A DNA stretch of 64,000 nt, taken from contig JAJFKC010000006.1 in NCBI GenBank assembly GCA_021773435.1, forward strand, positions 1 to 64,000, in the 5' to 3' direction. The position numbers and the translations under genes are program-made. The notes below the pieces were generated by a model. That model worked only from the letters and a program-made list of their open reading frames with translations, was not told where the DNA came from and did not search any database. Positions 8,274 to 16,977 of the stretch are shown one piece after another (within the stretch, counting starts at the first letter, position 1; each line of letters opens with the position of its first letter). The stretch is from Porticoccaceae bacterium (GTDB lineage: Bacteria; Pseudomonadota; Gammaproteobacteria; Pseudomonadales; Porticoccaceae).

Positions 8274-8306
8274 GTATGTATTGGTTAGCATAAAACTCTC
8301 CGCTAC
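8272..8306 (+). promoter_or_regulatory. Predicted Cascade operator: PAM plus seed match to the crRNA-like gene
   Basis: AAG at 8272-8274 is a standard type I-E PAM. It is followed at 8275-8285 by TATGTATTGGT, identical to the first 11 bases of the spacer at 8342-8373. Base 12 differs, which falls on a position that is flipped out in I-E Cascade, base 13 matches, and similarity then fails. Such seed-only pairing should allow binding without cleavage by Cas3. The 32-base footprint runs from the cas8e -35 box into the -10 box of the crRNA-like gene's own promoter. Confidence 0.75.
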
Positions 8307-8309
8307 AAT
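8281..8309 (+). promoter_or_regulatory. Promoter of the crRNA-like gene
   Basis: TTGGTT (8281-8286) and TACAAT (8304-8309) are 17 bases apart on the plus strand. The likely start near 8316 is 18 bases before the intact repeat handle. The promoter lies inside the predicted Cascade operator, so the RNA may repress itself. Confidence 0.65.
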
Positions 8310-8327
8310 ACACCTTCCTCAAATATC

Positions 8328-8402
8328 TTGGGGATGAACCGTATGTATTGGTAAATACGGTAATTAGCATCAATCGTTCCCCACGTCCGTGGGGATGAAA
8401 AG
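8328..8402 (+). ncRNA. Solitary crRNA-like gene (CreR/CreA-type), repeat-spacer-repeat
   Basis: A 3' part-repeat at 8329-8341 (TGGGGATGAACCG) keeps the complete 8-base crRNA handle ATGAACCG. It is followed by a spacer of exactly 32 bases (8342-8373) and a second 29-base repeat (8374-8402) that differs from the array repeat at six positions but retains the CCCCAC/GTGGGG processing hairpin. The orientation is opposite to the main array. Degenerate flanking repeats, a lone spacer, a location beside cas8e and seed-only identity with the adjacent promoter are the known features of Cas-regulating RNAs. The RNA is predicted to be matured by Cas6e and to steer Cascade to 8272-8306. Confidence 0.8.
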
Positions 8403-8425
8403 GCCAGGGATATCCTTGGCCTTTT
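8398..8425. terminator. Bidirectional intrinsic terminator between the crRNA-like gene and cas3
   Basis: A 12-base-pair stem (AAAAGGCCAGGG against CCTTGGCCTTTT, one G-T pair) with an ATAT loop. Read rightward it ends the crRNA-like transcript with a T tract at 8422-8425; read leftward it follows the cas3 stop codon, whose last bases lie in the stem, and would separate cas3 from the cas8e operon. Confidence 0.85.
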
Positions 8426-11036
8426 ACTCATGTTTTTCCATTGAAAGCCCTATTAACTCGTTGTAGTTCAGGTAATTCTTGTTCCCGCGCCAACTCCACT
8501 CATTTGCTACCTCTGTCATCTCTATCCTTACAACACCATCAATATCGGGGTCTGGAAGCCATTTCCTCCAACTTGCTGGTGCACCCACAGTACTTAATAA
8601 CATGGCTTCTTTCTGATCCCATTCATCCAAGTCTTTCAGCGCCGTGCCCGTCAAGGTCGTCAGGCCTTTGGTGCTCTCTTGCAACAGAAGTACGCTTAGA
8701 TTCATATCACCGTCTCGCGTCATGCAGGCGACATTTTCATCGGTGTCAGCGGCGGGGGAATATTCCGTATTGGCGAGTTGACGGGCGCAGTAATAGGTGG
8801 CCTGAGATTTGGTTTCGTAGTCTTCGTGGGATTTTTGAATTGCTTCCGGCTCATCTTGCCAAGACTCATCGTCGTAGACTTTCTCAATCCACTCACGATA
8901 GGCGGCAGGGAACTGAATGGTAGGAGTTTCTTGAAGTAGTTCTTTTGTTCGCCATAAAAACCGACCCGATGCGTAAACCAACTGATGCAGGCCAAAGTCA
9001 TCCTCCTCGACAGGGACTAATACAACAGCACGGGGTACACCGGCAAAATTGGCAGGTCGATTGTTTCGCTCATGCCGATGCAAGCGACCCAAACGCTGAA
9101 ACAGCAAATCAACTGGACATATCTGGCTGACCAACCAGTCAAAATCGAGATCGAGGGATTGCTCGATAACCTGGGTCGCCACCAATATCCGACCCCTGGC
9201 TCTCTTATCACCTTTACCGTAGAAATCGAGTACTTGCTGCTCATGCTGTTGGCGGTGGGCAAAGCAGTAACGGGCATGAAAAAGATCCACTGGTATATCA
9301 AGATTCGACTGACCGCAAAGCTCTACCAGCCTTTGGTAGAGCTGCTGTGCGTCAGCCACCAAGTTGCAAACGATACCCACTAGCGCGCCTTGTTCTGCGG
9401 CCTCTAACAGACGCAGCATCAAATCTTCATCCGGCAAACAATCTTCTGTGGCTACTAACTCCACCTGAACTTCGCGTGGCTCGGGCAGCTGGTCTTTATC
9501 TTCGATTTGAATCCTGCCCACCTGGTTTTGATAAACCTGGGTGACCAAAGGATAGGGCTGAAGTCCGTTACTATTTGTATTAGCCGATGCATCATCTGGG
9601 CGCGCTCCCCACGCGTCAAGCAGCTTGTTTTTATGCTCTGCGGGCAAGGTGGCGGACAACAGAATTGCTGAGCCACCCGCCTGCTGCTGAGCACTTAACA
9701 CGCACGTTAACAGACCATACATGTAGGCATCATAAGCGTGGACTTCATCAACAATAAGCACACTTTTCTGTAAGCCAAAACTACGAACAAAATTGTGGCG
9801 CACTGGCAGCACTGAAATAAGCACCTGGTCTATCGTACAAACGCCAATCTGGCCCAGGAACACTCGCTTTCGGCTCTCACCCAGCCATTGGGCGCACTGC
9901 ACTTGTGCCGCTTCAACTCCCTGAGCATTTGGCATCTCTGCAGCGGATTTAATTCGTTGAAAATCCTGACTAAACCTTGCTCGCCCGTGGGCTAGAACAA
10001 TATTTGTGTTTCCTTCATATAGCTTTCCTGCGACGACTTCGAGGCGCTCCAGCATTGCATTCGCAGTGGCCTGGGTGGGTAGCGCGAAGATAATACTGTC
10101 TGCCCTATTAGTTGCTAACAACTGACTTGCAAGTGCTAGCGCCGTTTCTGTTTTTCCAGAGCCGGTAGGAGCTTCAATCAGAGTGAGTCCGCTTTCGAGA
10201 TTGAATTGACTCAGAGTTGCTTGGAATTGCCTCGGCTCTAAGTCAGGAAAAAGTTCGCTCATTCCGGCAACACCTGAAAGTTCTTTATGCAGCCCCATTT
10301 CCTGCACAAGGGGTGCCGCTACTTTCAATGCAGACTTCCAGTAATCCCCCATCCCTAAAGAATCATCAGAACAGTATTTGAAAAACTCGGGATTTGAACC
10401 TACCCAATCGCATACAGAGCAAAATCCAGCCAATAAGGGTGAGCAGTTCGGTAGAGGTTGTTGCCAGTCGATTCCCACAGGCTTGAGGTATAAATCGATG
10501 AGGGCGTCAACCCATTCTGCCCGCGCCTTCTCGTCCCGTGCGATAACCCAATCCTCAGCATCGGGGGCTTGCCAGCTGCCTGACATTTGCAAAACCCCGT
10601 GGTGACCACATACCGCCGCTAACCAACTCTGCCAACTATCAAAATCAACGCCGATTTTTTTTGATATCTGCCGACGAAAGGCGAGAAAGCCCTGCGGCCC
10701 GTGGTAATACTTACGCTCGCCGGCTGCATCATCGGGAGAGATGTCCGGCCGCAAACCTTGAAGAGACGCAGGGGACTTTAATTGGAAACGGATATCGATC
10801 TTGCCCAAGTCGTGCAATGCAACAAAAAACAGTACCCACGCTTTAGCCTGCTTTTCAGATATTCCAATATTCGAGACGAATGCTCTCCGAATCGCCGCAG
10901 ATTGATCCCACCATTGTGAAGCCACCGCCGCCACATCCAGGCTATGATAGGGCAACAGATGATATCGGACATCTTGATCATCCGTGGCGGGTTTGGCTTT
11001 GCCCCAATACCCAAAATATGATTTGTATGAACCCAT
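8424..11036 (-). CDS. cas3: Cas3, HD nuclease-helicase of type I-E
   Basis: 870 residues. Cas3 is recruited to Cascade R-loops and unwinds and degrades target DNA. The HD domain (residues about 20-230) shows HLLPYHSLD and LHDLGK with the HD pair at 75-76, and CGHHG. The helicase follows: Walker A APTGSGKT near 287-296, a DEVH box (VDEVHAYD), SATLP, and motif VI QRLGRLHRH. All key residues are intact, so interference should be possible. It has its own candidate promoter and is divided from cas8e by a terminator, like the split cas3 of E. coli. Confidence 0.98.
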   Translation of the reverse strand: MGSYKSYFGYWGKAKPATDDQDVRYHLLPYHSLDVAAVASQWWDQSAAIRRAFVSNIGISEKQAKAWVLFFVALHDLGKIDIRFQLKSPASLQGLRPDISPDDAAGERKYYHGPQGFLAFRRQISKKIGVDFDSWQSWLAAVCGHHGVLQMSGSWQAPDAEDWVIARDEKARAEWVDALIDLYLKPVGIDWQQPLPNCSPLLAGFCSVCDWVGSNPEFFKYCSDDSLGMGDYWKSALKVAAPLVQEMGLHKELSGVAGMSELFPDLEPRQFQATLSQFNLESGLTLIEAPTGSGKTETALALASQLLATNRADSIIFALPTQATANAMLERLEVVAGKLYEGNTNIVLAHGRARFSQDFQRIKSAAEMPNAQGVEAAQVQCAQWLGESRKRVFLGQIGVCTIDQVLISVLPVRHNFVRSFGLQKSVLIVDEVHAYDAYMYGLLTCVLSAQQQAGGSAILLSATLPAEHKNKLLDAWGARPDDASANTNSNGLQPYPLVTQVYQNQVGRIQIEDKDQLPEPREVQVELVATEDCLPDEDLMLRLLEAAEQGALVGIVCNLVADAQQLYQRLVELCGQSNLDIPVDLFHARYCFAHRQQHEQQVLDFYGKGDKRARGRILVATQVIEQSLDLDFDWLVSQICPVDLLFQRLGRLHRHERNNRPANFAGVPRAVVLVPVEEDDFGLHQLVYASGRFLWRTKELLQETPTIQFPAAYREWIEKVYDDESWQDEPEAIQKSHEDYETKSQATYYCARQLANTEYSPAADTDENVACMTRDGDMNLSVLLLQESTKGLTTLTGTALKDLDEWDQKEAMLLSTVGAPASWRKWLPDPDIDGVVRIEMTEVANEWSWRGNKNYLNYNELIGLSMEKHE

Positions 11037-11118
11037 CCGTGCGCCCTAAACCATTTACTCCGTCATCTAGCTCATCTTCTCTTTCAGCGCCACCCAAATC
11101 GGCTCAATGACGGATTTG

Positions 11119-11148
11119 ATATTAACTTGACCTTTTTCGTTTAGTCAT
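11119..11148 (-). promoter_or_regulatory. Candidate cas3 promoter
   Basis: On the minus strand TAATAT (11119-11124) is a good -10 box, with ATGACT (11143-11148) 18 bases upstream as a moderate -35. This would leave a leader of about 75 bases before the cas3 start. Confidence 0.45.
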
Positions 11149-11552
11149 TGCCTGTTTGTTAATTCAGGATGGGCAGGAGATATCCTACAGAAGTGATCAT
11201 TTAATAGGAAGGTAAGCAGCGCAGTAGTTTATAGGCTTGTGCTCAACCACACGGAATGGGCTGGATAGTGACCATGCGGCTAGTAATGCCGCCATTCACA
11301 CTTCGACGAAATACAAAAATTTAGCCCTCAACTTATAAGGCATCAAAGCGGTGCAAGGAGGACCTCCCAATCGTCTATAACTGGCGCTATTTCCGGCTGC
11401 AAAAGGCTCTATCAGCTTAAAACTCTATGGGATATTCAAAGCACGTGAAATCTGCGTAATTCACGATGGGTAGTAGAGCTAAGTTGTGTATGGTTGCTGT
11501 GGGTGTTCAATTTAAGTTTAATAATATTAATTGGTTACGTTTTACATGATTG
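11149..11552. other. Island-edge gap without a supported gene
   Basis: About 400 bases with no credible gene. A minus-strand open stretch near 11299-11420 reads like protein (LIEPFAAGNSA, GGPPCTALMPYKLRAKF) but has no start or ribosome site and I recognise no family; it could be a decayed gene or transposon end. Confidence 0.5.
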
Positions 11553-11597
11553 ATTCCTAATGCTGGGGTCGGAGGTTCAAATCCTCTTTCGGCACCA
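11553..11597 (+). pseudogene. 3' part of a tRNA gene, probable attachment-site remnant
   Basis: From TTCCTAA (possible anticodon loop) the sequence continues TGCTG, a GGGGTC variable region, a T arm of GGAGG-TTCAAAT-CCTCT, and the 3' end TTCGGCACCA. No 5' half precedes it. One base appears to be missing between T arm and acceptor relative to a full tRNA. Integrative elements that insert into tRNA genes leave exactly such a 3' half at one end. The tRNA identity is uncertain (CCT anticodon if the loop is read as above). Confidence 0.7.
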
Positions 11598-11669
11598 ATA
11601 TAATTTAAAAGGTACGATTCATAGCCGCTACACTTAGCCTGGTCAAGATAACTATAAGGAACAGGAACG

Positions 11670-12848
11670 ATGGAGCCACTTAAAGATATCCGCATTGTCG
11701 AACTAACCACCAACGTTGCCGCACCCATGGGTACCGGTCTGCTAGCCGATCAAGGCGCTGACGTCATTCGCATAGAGTCAGTCGGCGAGGGTGATCCGGC
11801 AAGAGCCGTGGGTGCCACCCGTGGCGGTGTGACCAGTTACGACCTGAGCCTCAACCGCAACAAACGATCAATTGCGGTAGATCTTAAAGATCCAAAAACC
11901 CGCCCTATGATGGAAGATCTGATCCGTAGTGCCGATGTCTTTGTACAAAACGCCAGGCCCGGCGTGATGGCACGTATTAGTTATGACTACGACACATTGC
12001 ATGCCCTTAATCCCGATTTGATCTATCTATCGATGTCCGGGTTTGGACCGGATGGCCCCGCTGCCGAACGCCGCGTTTACGACCTGGTGATTCAAGCTGT
12101 CTCGGGGATGGTGCGGGTGCAAACCGGCGAGCATGGCCCCGAGTTTGTCAAGACAATCGTCTGCGACAAGGTCGCGGCGATAATCGCAGCACAGGCAGTT
12201 TCGTCTGCCCTGTTTGCCCGTGAACGGGGCCATGTCGCTGGACATTTGATTGAGCTGACGATGTTAGAAGCCAACCTTGGCTTTTTATGGCCAGACGTGT
12301 TCTGGAATCACAGCTTCGTAGGTGATGATTTCGAAGCAAAACCACTGATCTCCGAATTCATTAGCACAATACCCACCGCAGACGGTCACGCTGCGATGTT
12401 TACTGTCGGTGATGACGAGTTCGCCGGAGCCTGCGACGTGCTTAATTACCCTGAAGCACACGATGACCCACGCTTTTCAACAGTTGGTGACCGATTTGCC
12501 AACGGCATTGAATTAATGGACGAATTTAAAAAACGCACGGTGAATTTTGCCACTGATGATCTGGTGGCACAGATGGAACAAGCCCAGGTGCCTTGCGCTA
12601 AAGTGAATGATTATGACGAGGTGATAAGCGATCCCCGTGTCACTCACCGAGGTTCAATCATTGAATACGATCATCCACGGGGCGGTCGTGTTCGTCAGCC
12701 ACGTCCAGCAGCTATTTTCGACGGCGAACCCTGCGGCATACGCTTGCCTGCACCTGCCCTCGGCGAAAATACCGATGAGATTTTTTCGGCGCTGGGCTAT
12801 GGTCTTGATGAGTTAGCGGCGCTACGTAAGGCTGGGGCGCTGGGCTAG
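11670..12848 (+). CDS. CaiB/BaiF family CoA-transferase
   Basis: 392 residues of the class III CoA-transferase family, which moves CoA between carboxylic acids through an aspartyl-CoA intermediate. The N-terminus (MEPLKDIRIVELTTNVAAPMGT) and SMSGFGPDGP are typical. The usual catalytic aspartate probably is that in VCDKVAAIIAAQAV. It is preceded by AAGGAACAGGAACG and is the first gene beyond the tRNA remnant. It is convergent with another family member. The substrate cannot be predicted. Confidence 0.92.
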   Translation: MEPLKDIRIVELTTNVAAPMGTGLLADQGADVIRIESVGEGDPARAVGATRGGVTSYDLSLNRNKRSIAVDLKDPKTRPMMEDLIRSADVFVQNARPGVMARISYDYDTLHALNPDLIYLSMSGFGPDGPAAERRVYDLVIQAVSGMVRVQTGEHGPEFVKTIVCDKVAAIIAAQAVSSALFARERGHVAGHLIELTMLEANLGFLWPDVFWNHSFVGDDFEAKPLISEFISTIPTADGHAAMFTVGDDEFAGACDVLNYPEAHDDPRFSTVGDRFANGIELMDEFKKRTVNFATDDLVAQMEQAQVPCAKVNDYDEVISDPRVTHRGSIIEYDHPRGGRVRQPRPAAIFDGEPCGIRLPAPALGENTDEIFSALGYGLDELAALRKAGALG

Positions 12849-12910
12849 TTCAGGCACTACGTCCGTCCAACATCCGGCCAATTCAGCTCCGTAAGTCGGC
12901 TCCGCAAAAA

Positions 12911-14140
12911 CTATTCAGGCAAAACTGCGTGCAGCACACCTTCAGAGATTAGCGAATCGACCGCATCGGAACCCATCGACAATAACTCGCCTAGCACCTC
13001 GCCGTTGTGCTCGCCCAGAAAAGGTGCTTCCAGGGTCAATTCGTCAGGATAGCCAGAAAAGCGTAGCGGCATGCCGGGGATGTCTATCTCACCAAAACTG
13101 CGATCTTTTACCGTGCGGATAATTCGGCGCTCGACAAAATGTGGGTGTTTCATCACCTCCGGCACTGTCAAAACCGGGCCAATAGCGAAGTGGCCATCCT
13201 CAAATTTTTGAAGGATCACTTCGCGGCTCGGCTGTGCGCACAACCAGTCTTCGATGAGTTTGACCACAGCGTCATGATTTTCCATTCGTGCATCATTGGT
13301 GGCATAACGTGGGTCTTCAGCATATTCCGGCCAGCCCATAAATTCGCAAAACTTCGGCCAATCCTTCGGTAAAATAATGATGCCGTAATATTCATCGTCA
13401 CCCTTACCCTTGAAAATGCCTAATGGGCTCAATATAAAGTGGTGATGTCCCGAGCGCTTGGGCACAAACGCGCCGTCGGTGGCGCTGTGTAACTGCACGG
13501 CTACATCGTGGGTATGGAAGTAGGAATCGATCAGAGAAATATCAATGTATTGACCCTCACCGCCGCGCTCACGATGCAGCAATGCGGCGTTAATAGCCGC
13601 CAGAGCATGAACGCCAGCATTAGCATCACCAATGGCCAGCTGTGGAAAGACAGGGTAGCCATCAGGATAACCAATATTGTCAAGCACACCTGCAAACGAG
13701 GCGGAAATAAAATCGTAACCCGGCTTGTTGGAGAGTGGCCCCGCCTGGCCAAAACCGGATATTGAGCACATGACAATTTTTGGATTCAAGGCTTTCACGC
13801 GCTCGTAACCAAAGCCCATGCGGTCTATAGCACCAGCAGAATAATTTTCGACAAGCACATCGCACTTGGCAATAAGCTTCTCGATGATGTCCCGACCTTT
13901 GTCGGTTTTAGGGTTAATACAAATACTTTTCTTGCCACGATTTTGTTGCAAAAAACAGGAGCTGACGCCGAGGCCATGTTTATCCAGCGGCAAGGATCGA
14001 GTGATATCACCTGTTGGGCTGAGCTCTATTTTGATAACTTCCGCACCCATCTCGGCCATCAGCCGCGTCGTGGTCGGCCCAGCAATCACTTGAGTAAAAT
14101 CGAGGACACGGAAGCCCTCCATAACGTGTTTATTGTTCAT
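12911..14140 (-). CDS. CaiB/BaiF family CoA-transferase
   Basis: 409 residues. The N-terminus reads FRVLDFTQVIAGPTTTRLMAEMGAEVIKIE, then SISGFGQAGPLSNKPGYDF, and the catalytic aspartate lies in AIGDANAGVHAL. A GGGGAGCGAG ribosome site supports ATG at 14140. It resembles the third family member at 41093 (shared GPSTTRLMAEMGA-type start) more than its neighbour at 11670. Likely role is CoA activation of a carboxylic acid for beta-oxidation-type breakdown; substrate unknown. Confidence 0.92.
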   Translation of the reverse strand: MNNKHVMEGFRVLDFTQVIAGPTTTRLMAEMGAEVIKIELSPTGDITRSLPLDKHGLGVSSCFLQQNRGKKSICINPKTDKGRDIIEKLIAKCDVLVENYSAGAIDRMGFGYERVKALNPKIVMCSISGFGQAGPLSNKPGYDFISASFAGVLDNIGYPDGYPVFPQLAIGDANAGVHALAAINAALLHRERGGEGQYIDISLIDSYFHTHDVAVQLHSATDGAFVPKRSGHHHFILSPLGIFKGKGDDEYYGIIILPKDWPKFCEFMGWPEYAEDPRYATNDARMENHDAVVKLIEDWLCAQPSREVILQKFEDGHFAIGPVLTVPEVMKHPHFVERRIIRTVKDRSFGEIDIPGMPLRFSGYPDELTLEAPFLGEHNGEVLGELLSMGSDAVDSLISEGVLHAVLPE

Positions 14141-14399
14141 TATTCTCGCTCCCCTGTACTTATATCGTTCATAATAAAAACAGGCTTACCCATTAATTAC
14201 AATAATTGGATTGCAAAAACTTTCGTCCCTTCCGCGCACCTTAAAATCAGAAAAAACTACTCGCGGTCAATATCAGTCTGTCAAAACCTGCTCGTCATGG
14301 CGACCCACGCTGCAACAAGCCAAGTTTAAGGTAAAGGATTGATTTGAGGCTGGCATTGTTGTTCCATAGACCGCCAACCTAATGAATAAGGAGCGCGTT

Positions 14400-14858
14400 A
14401 TGACCGACCCCGTCGTTAAGGCCAGCACCTCAGGCTGGATAGCCGAACACCGCGAAAAATACCTGGCCAATGGTGAAGACGGCCACATGTGGGACTCGTC
14501 ACCATTGGGTGGGCCTGGGTTACTACCTACTTTGCTGTTAACCACAACAGGACGAAAAAGTGGAGAGGCGCGAATTATGCCGCTTATTTATGGTGAGGTT
14601 GGCACAGGTGCCTATGTGGTGATCGCCTCAAAGGGCGGTGCGCCGAAACACCCGGCCTGGTACCTGAATTTAACGGCGCAACCGACAGTAGAAGTACAGG
14701 TTATCGAAGATAAATTTCAGGCAAAAGCTCGCATTGCGACAGGCGATGAACGAGCGAGCCTGTGGGCCCAGCAGGAAAAATTGTATCCACCCTACACAGA
14801 TTACCAGGAAAGAGCGGGTGATCGAGAAATCCCAGTGATCGTTCTAGATCGTCTGTAA
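14400..14858 (+). CDS. Nitroreductase/deazaflavin-dependent oxidoreductase family (DUF385)
   Basis: 152 residues from ATG at 14400, which has AAGGAG 6 bases upstream; an ATG at 14382 lies ahead of that ribosome site. The LLTTTGRKSGEARIMPLIYGE and KGGAPKHPAWYLNL segments are the family signature of the Ddn-like split-barrel fold, which binds F420 or flavin/haem. In proteobacteria the cofactor is unclear. It is divergent from the CoA-transferase at 12911-14140. Confidence 0.85.
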   Translation: MTDPVVKASTSGWIAEHREKYLANGEDGHMWDSSPLGGPGLLPTLLLTTTGRKSGEARIMPLIYGEVGTGAYVVIASKGGAPKHPAWYLNLTAQPTVEVQVIEDKFQAKARIATGDERASLWAQQEKLYPPYTDYQERAGDREIPVIVLDRL

Positions 14859-15037
14859 GTTCTAGCACCACAAAAATGATCTCAGTAGCCTGTGTGTATC
14901 CACTGATTAACGATCCGCCCACCGATGCCTGATCAATGTGCAATTTGTTTGCGACTTACATTAGGTGACTTATTGGGCCCCTTGCTGTGGGCCTAGCACC
15001 GCAGGCATAGTGCTGTGGAGAAAAAACACCCCGCGCA

Positions 15038-15133
15038 TCACTGCGCCATATAGCCACCGTCTACCCGTATACAGTGTCCGGTAACGAACGTAGCTTTGTC
15101 TGAACACAACCAGGCCACTGTGGCCAAACTCGC
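15038..15133 (-). pseudogene. C-terminal fragment of a short-chain dehydrogenase
   Basis: An open stretch of 31 codons with no start (a TAA precedes it) reads ASLATVAWLCSDKATFVTGH, then CIRVDGGYMAQ and stop. This is the conserved C-terminal end of the SDR family (LCSDKAxFVTG...VDGGY). Nothing upstream continues the gene. It sits in an otherwise empty 330-base gap and marks deletion of an SDR gene. Confidence 0.8.
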
Positions 15134-15191
15134 TTATTCAGTGTTTATTCGACCAACCAAAAACAAGTGGTCAAGCACATAAAACGTACGG

Positions 15192-15536
15192 TTAAGTAAT
15201 CCTCTCAAATTGATGCACCCATACCTGGTGACCCTCATCCCAGGGCATACCAGGGTGCATTTTAATGATTATATCTTTGTATGGTTGTAGACCGGGGTAG
15301 CCTTCGGCCTGAGCATCAGCATCTGTCATTCCGCCTAAATATTGTTGAAACAGGTCAGTAACACGAAACATTACGCCCTCTAGCTCAAAGGTTTCGTCTG
15401 GATATCCATAAACCCCGTCTCGTCGCTGTTGGGTTTTTCGCCCCTCCAGCGCTGAGGCAACTAGCTTTGGTTGTCTAACAAGGCGATCGATATCGCAGGT
15501 TTTTTCAGGGTACTTGGTCACAGGGTGCTTTGTCAT
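15192..15536 (-). CDS. ASCH/PUA-like domain protein
   Basis: 114 residues. The RKTQQRRDGVYGYPDETFEL and DAQAEGYPGLQPYKDIIIK segments resemble small ASCH-fold proteins, which are thought to bind RNA or modified nucleotides. No catalytic residues can be assigned. It is divergent from serC with 248 bases between, in which I see no other gene. Confidence 0.6.
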   Translation of the reverse strand: MTKHPVTKYPEKTCDIDRLVRQPKLVASALEGRKTQQRRDGVYGYPDETFELEGVMFRVTDLFQQYLGGMTDADAQAEGYPGLQPYKDIIIKMHPGMPWDEGHQVWVHQFERIT

Positions 15537-15784
15537 AGGCTAAATATCTGAATGGGTATTGATACGACGCCCTTTGCTGGGCATTGGGAGCCGCGATTAT
15601 ACGTAAAGCATTGACGAATACCACGGGCATTGGATTTGGCTTGAAAAAAGACTGTGGACTGAGCAATCAAAGGATAAATATATTGTGATAAGCGCTTTGC
15701 TTTCACCTTGTTGATCAGTAGAATTGCCCGCCTTTCAAAGTCCGGGGCAAAGCAGAATATCTGTCTCACATTCAGAAATACACC

Positions 15785-16906
15785 ATGAATAAGACCATAA
15801 AACCAACCATCAAGCCGCACAATCCAAATTTTTCTTCTGGCCCCTGTAGCAAGCGGCCCGGTTACGATTTGAGCGCACTGGATATCTCAACGCTTGGACG
15901 ATCCCATCGCTCAACTCCCGGCAAAGCCGCGTTGGCTTTAGTTTGTTCTGAAACCGCCACTGTATTAGGGCTACCGGAGGGCTACCGGGTAGGTGTCGTA
16001 CCGGGATCAGACACCGGTGCTATGGAGATGGCAATGTGGTCTTTACTCGGCGAGCGGCCGGTAGACGTGTGTGCCTGGGAATCCTTTGGCGATGGCTGGT
16101 TGAGTGATATCAGCAAGCAATTAAAGCTGGAAAATATAACCCCTCTGACTGCCGATTACGGCAACTTACCCGACCTGACTCAAACCAATCCTGACCATGA
16201 TATTCTTTTCACCTGGAACGGCACTACCTCTGGGGTCAAAGTGACCAATGGGGACTGGATCGATGAGCAACGCAAAGGTCTTACCATCTGTGATGCCACC
16301 TCAGCCGTTTTTGCGATGGCCTTGCCCTGGGAAAAGCTCGACGTGGTGACCTTTAGCTGGCAAAAAGTGCTTGGAGGCGAAGGCGCCCACGGGATGTTGA
16401 TCCTCAGCCCACGTGCGGTAGAGCGTCTAGAATCCTATACACCATCCTGGCCGCTACCCAAAATTTTTCGCCTGACCAAAAACGGCGCGCTGATTGAAGG
16501 CATATTTTCCGGCGCGACTATCAATACGCCTTCTATGCTTTGTGTGGCCGATTATCTCGATGCGCTTGCCTGGGTTAAGACATCAGGTGGCGTCGAAGCA
16601 CTTATCGCTAAATCGCTCGCTAATCTGGCCGTGATCGAGACCTTTGTCGACCGGCACGACTGGATAGATTTTCTCGCTGAGGATGCCGCCACTCGCTCAA
16701 ACACCAGCGTCTGTTTGACTCTTGATCTAAAAGCTGAGCAAATCAAAGCGATGACCACCTTACTCGAGCAGGAAGGTGTCGCCTACGATATCGGTGCCTA
16801 CCGGGATGCCCCGGCAGGATTGCGAATCTGGTGTGGTGCGACTGTTGAAGAGCAAGATTTGCAGGCGCTATTGCCCTGGCTTGAATGGGCTTATCAATCC
16901 GTCTAA
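15785..16906 (+). CDS. serC: Phosphoserine aminotransferase, alphaproteobacterial/archaeal type
   Basis: 373 residues. It converts 3-phosphohydroxypyruvate and glutamate to phosphoserine and 2-oxoglutarate with PLP. The start [19 protein letters not shown] and LGRSHRS are hallmarks of the subfamily found in alphaproteobacteria, unlike the E. coli type. The PLP lysine lies in [13 protein letters not shown]. It is followed after 71 bases by serA, making a two-gene serine-biosynthesis unit. Confidence 0.92.
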   Translation: MNKTIKPTIKPHNPNFSSGPCSKRPGYDLSALDISTLGRSHRSTPGKAALALVCSETATVLGLPEGYRVGVVPGSDTGAMEMAMWSLLGERPVDVCAWESFGDGWLSDISKQLKLENITPLTADYGNLPDLTQTNPDHDILFTWNGTTSGVKVTNGDWIDEQRKGLTICDATSAVFAMALPWEKLDVVTFSWQKVLGGEGAHGMLILSPRAVERLESYTPSWPLPKIFRLTKNGALIEGIFSGATINTPSMLCVADYLDALAWVKTSGGVEALIAKSLANLAVIETFVDRHDWIDFLAEDAATRSNTSVCLTLDLKAEQIKAMTTLLEQEGVAYDIGAYRDAPAGLRIWCGATVEEQDLQALLPWLEWAYQSV

Positions 16907-16977
16907 GCCGCTAATTAATTCCAACCGTGTAGAGATAAAAGCATCTGTTGGCGATGGCCCGAGTAAAAGGAAAAACC

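Noticed and set aside
11299-11420. Minus-strand open stretch with protein-like text (GGPPCTALMPYKLRAKF)
   Set aside because: No start codon, ribosome site or recognised family; described only as part of the gap.
13943-14329. 128-codon plus-strand ORF opposite the CoA-transferase start
   Set aside because: It is largely antisense to a well-supported gene and has no family features.
14940-15030. GGCCC/GGGCC and AGCAC/GTGCT hairpins as terminators
   Set aside because: Short stems without a following T tract.
15533-15820. 95-codon minus-strand ORF overlapping the serC start
   Set aside because: It overlaps serC and its promoter region, has no ribosome site and no recognisable domain.
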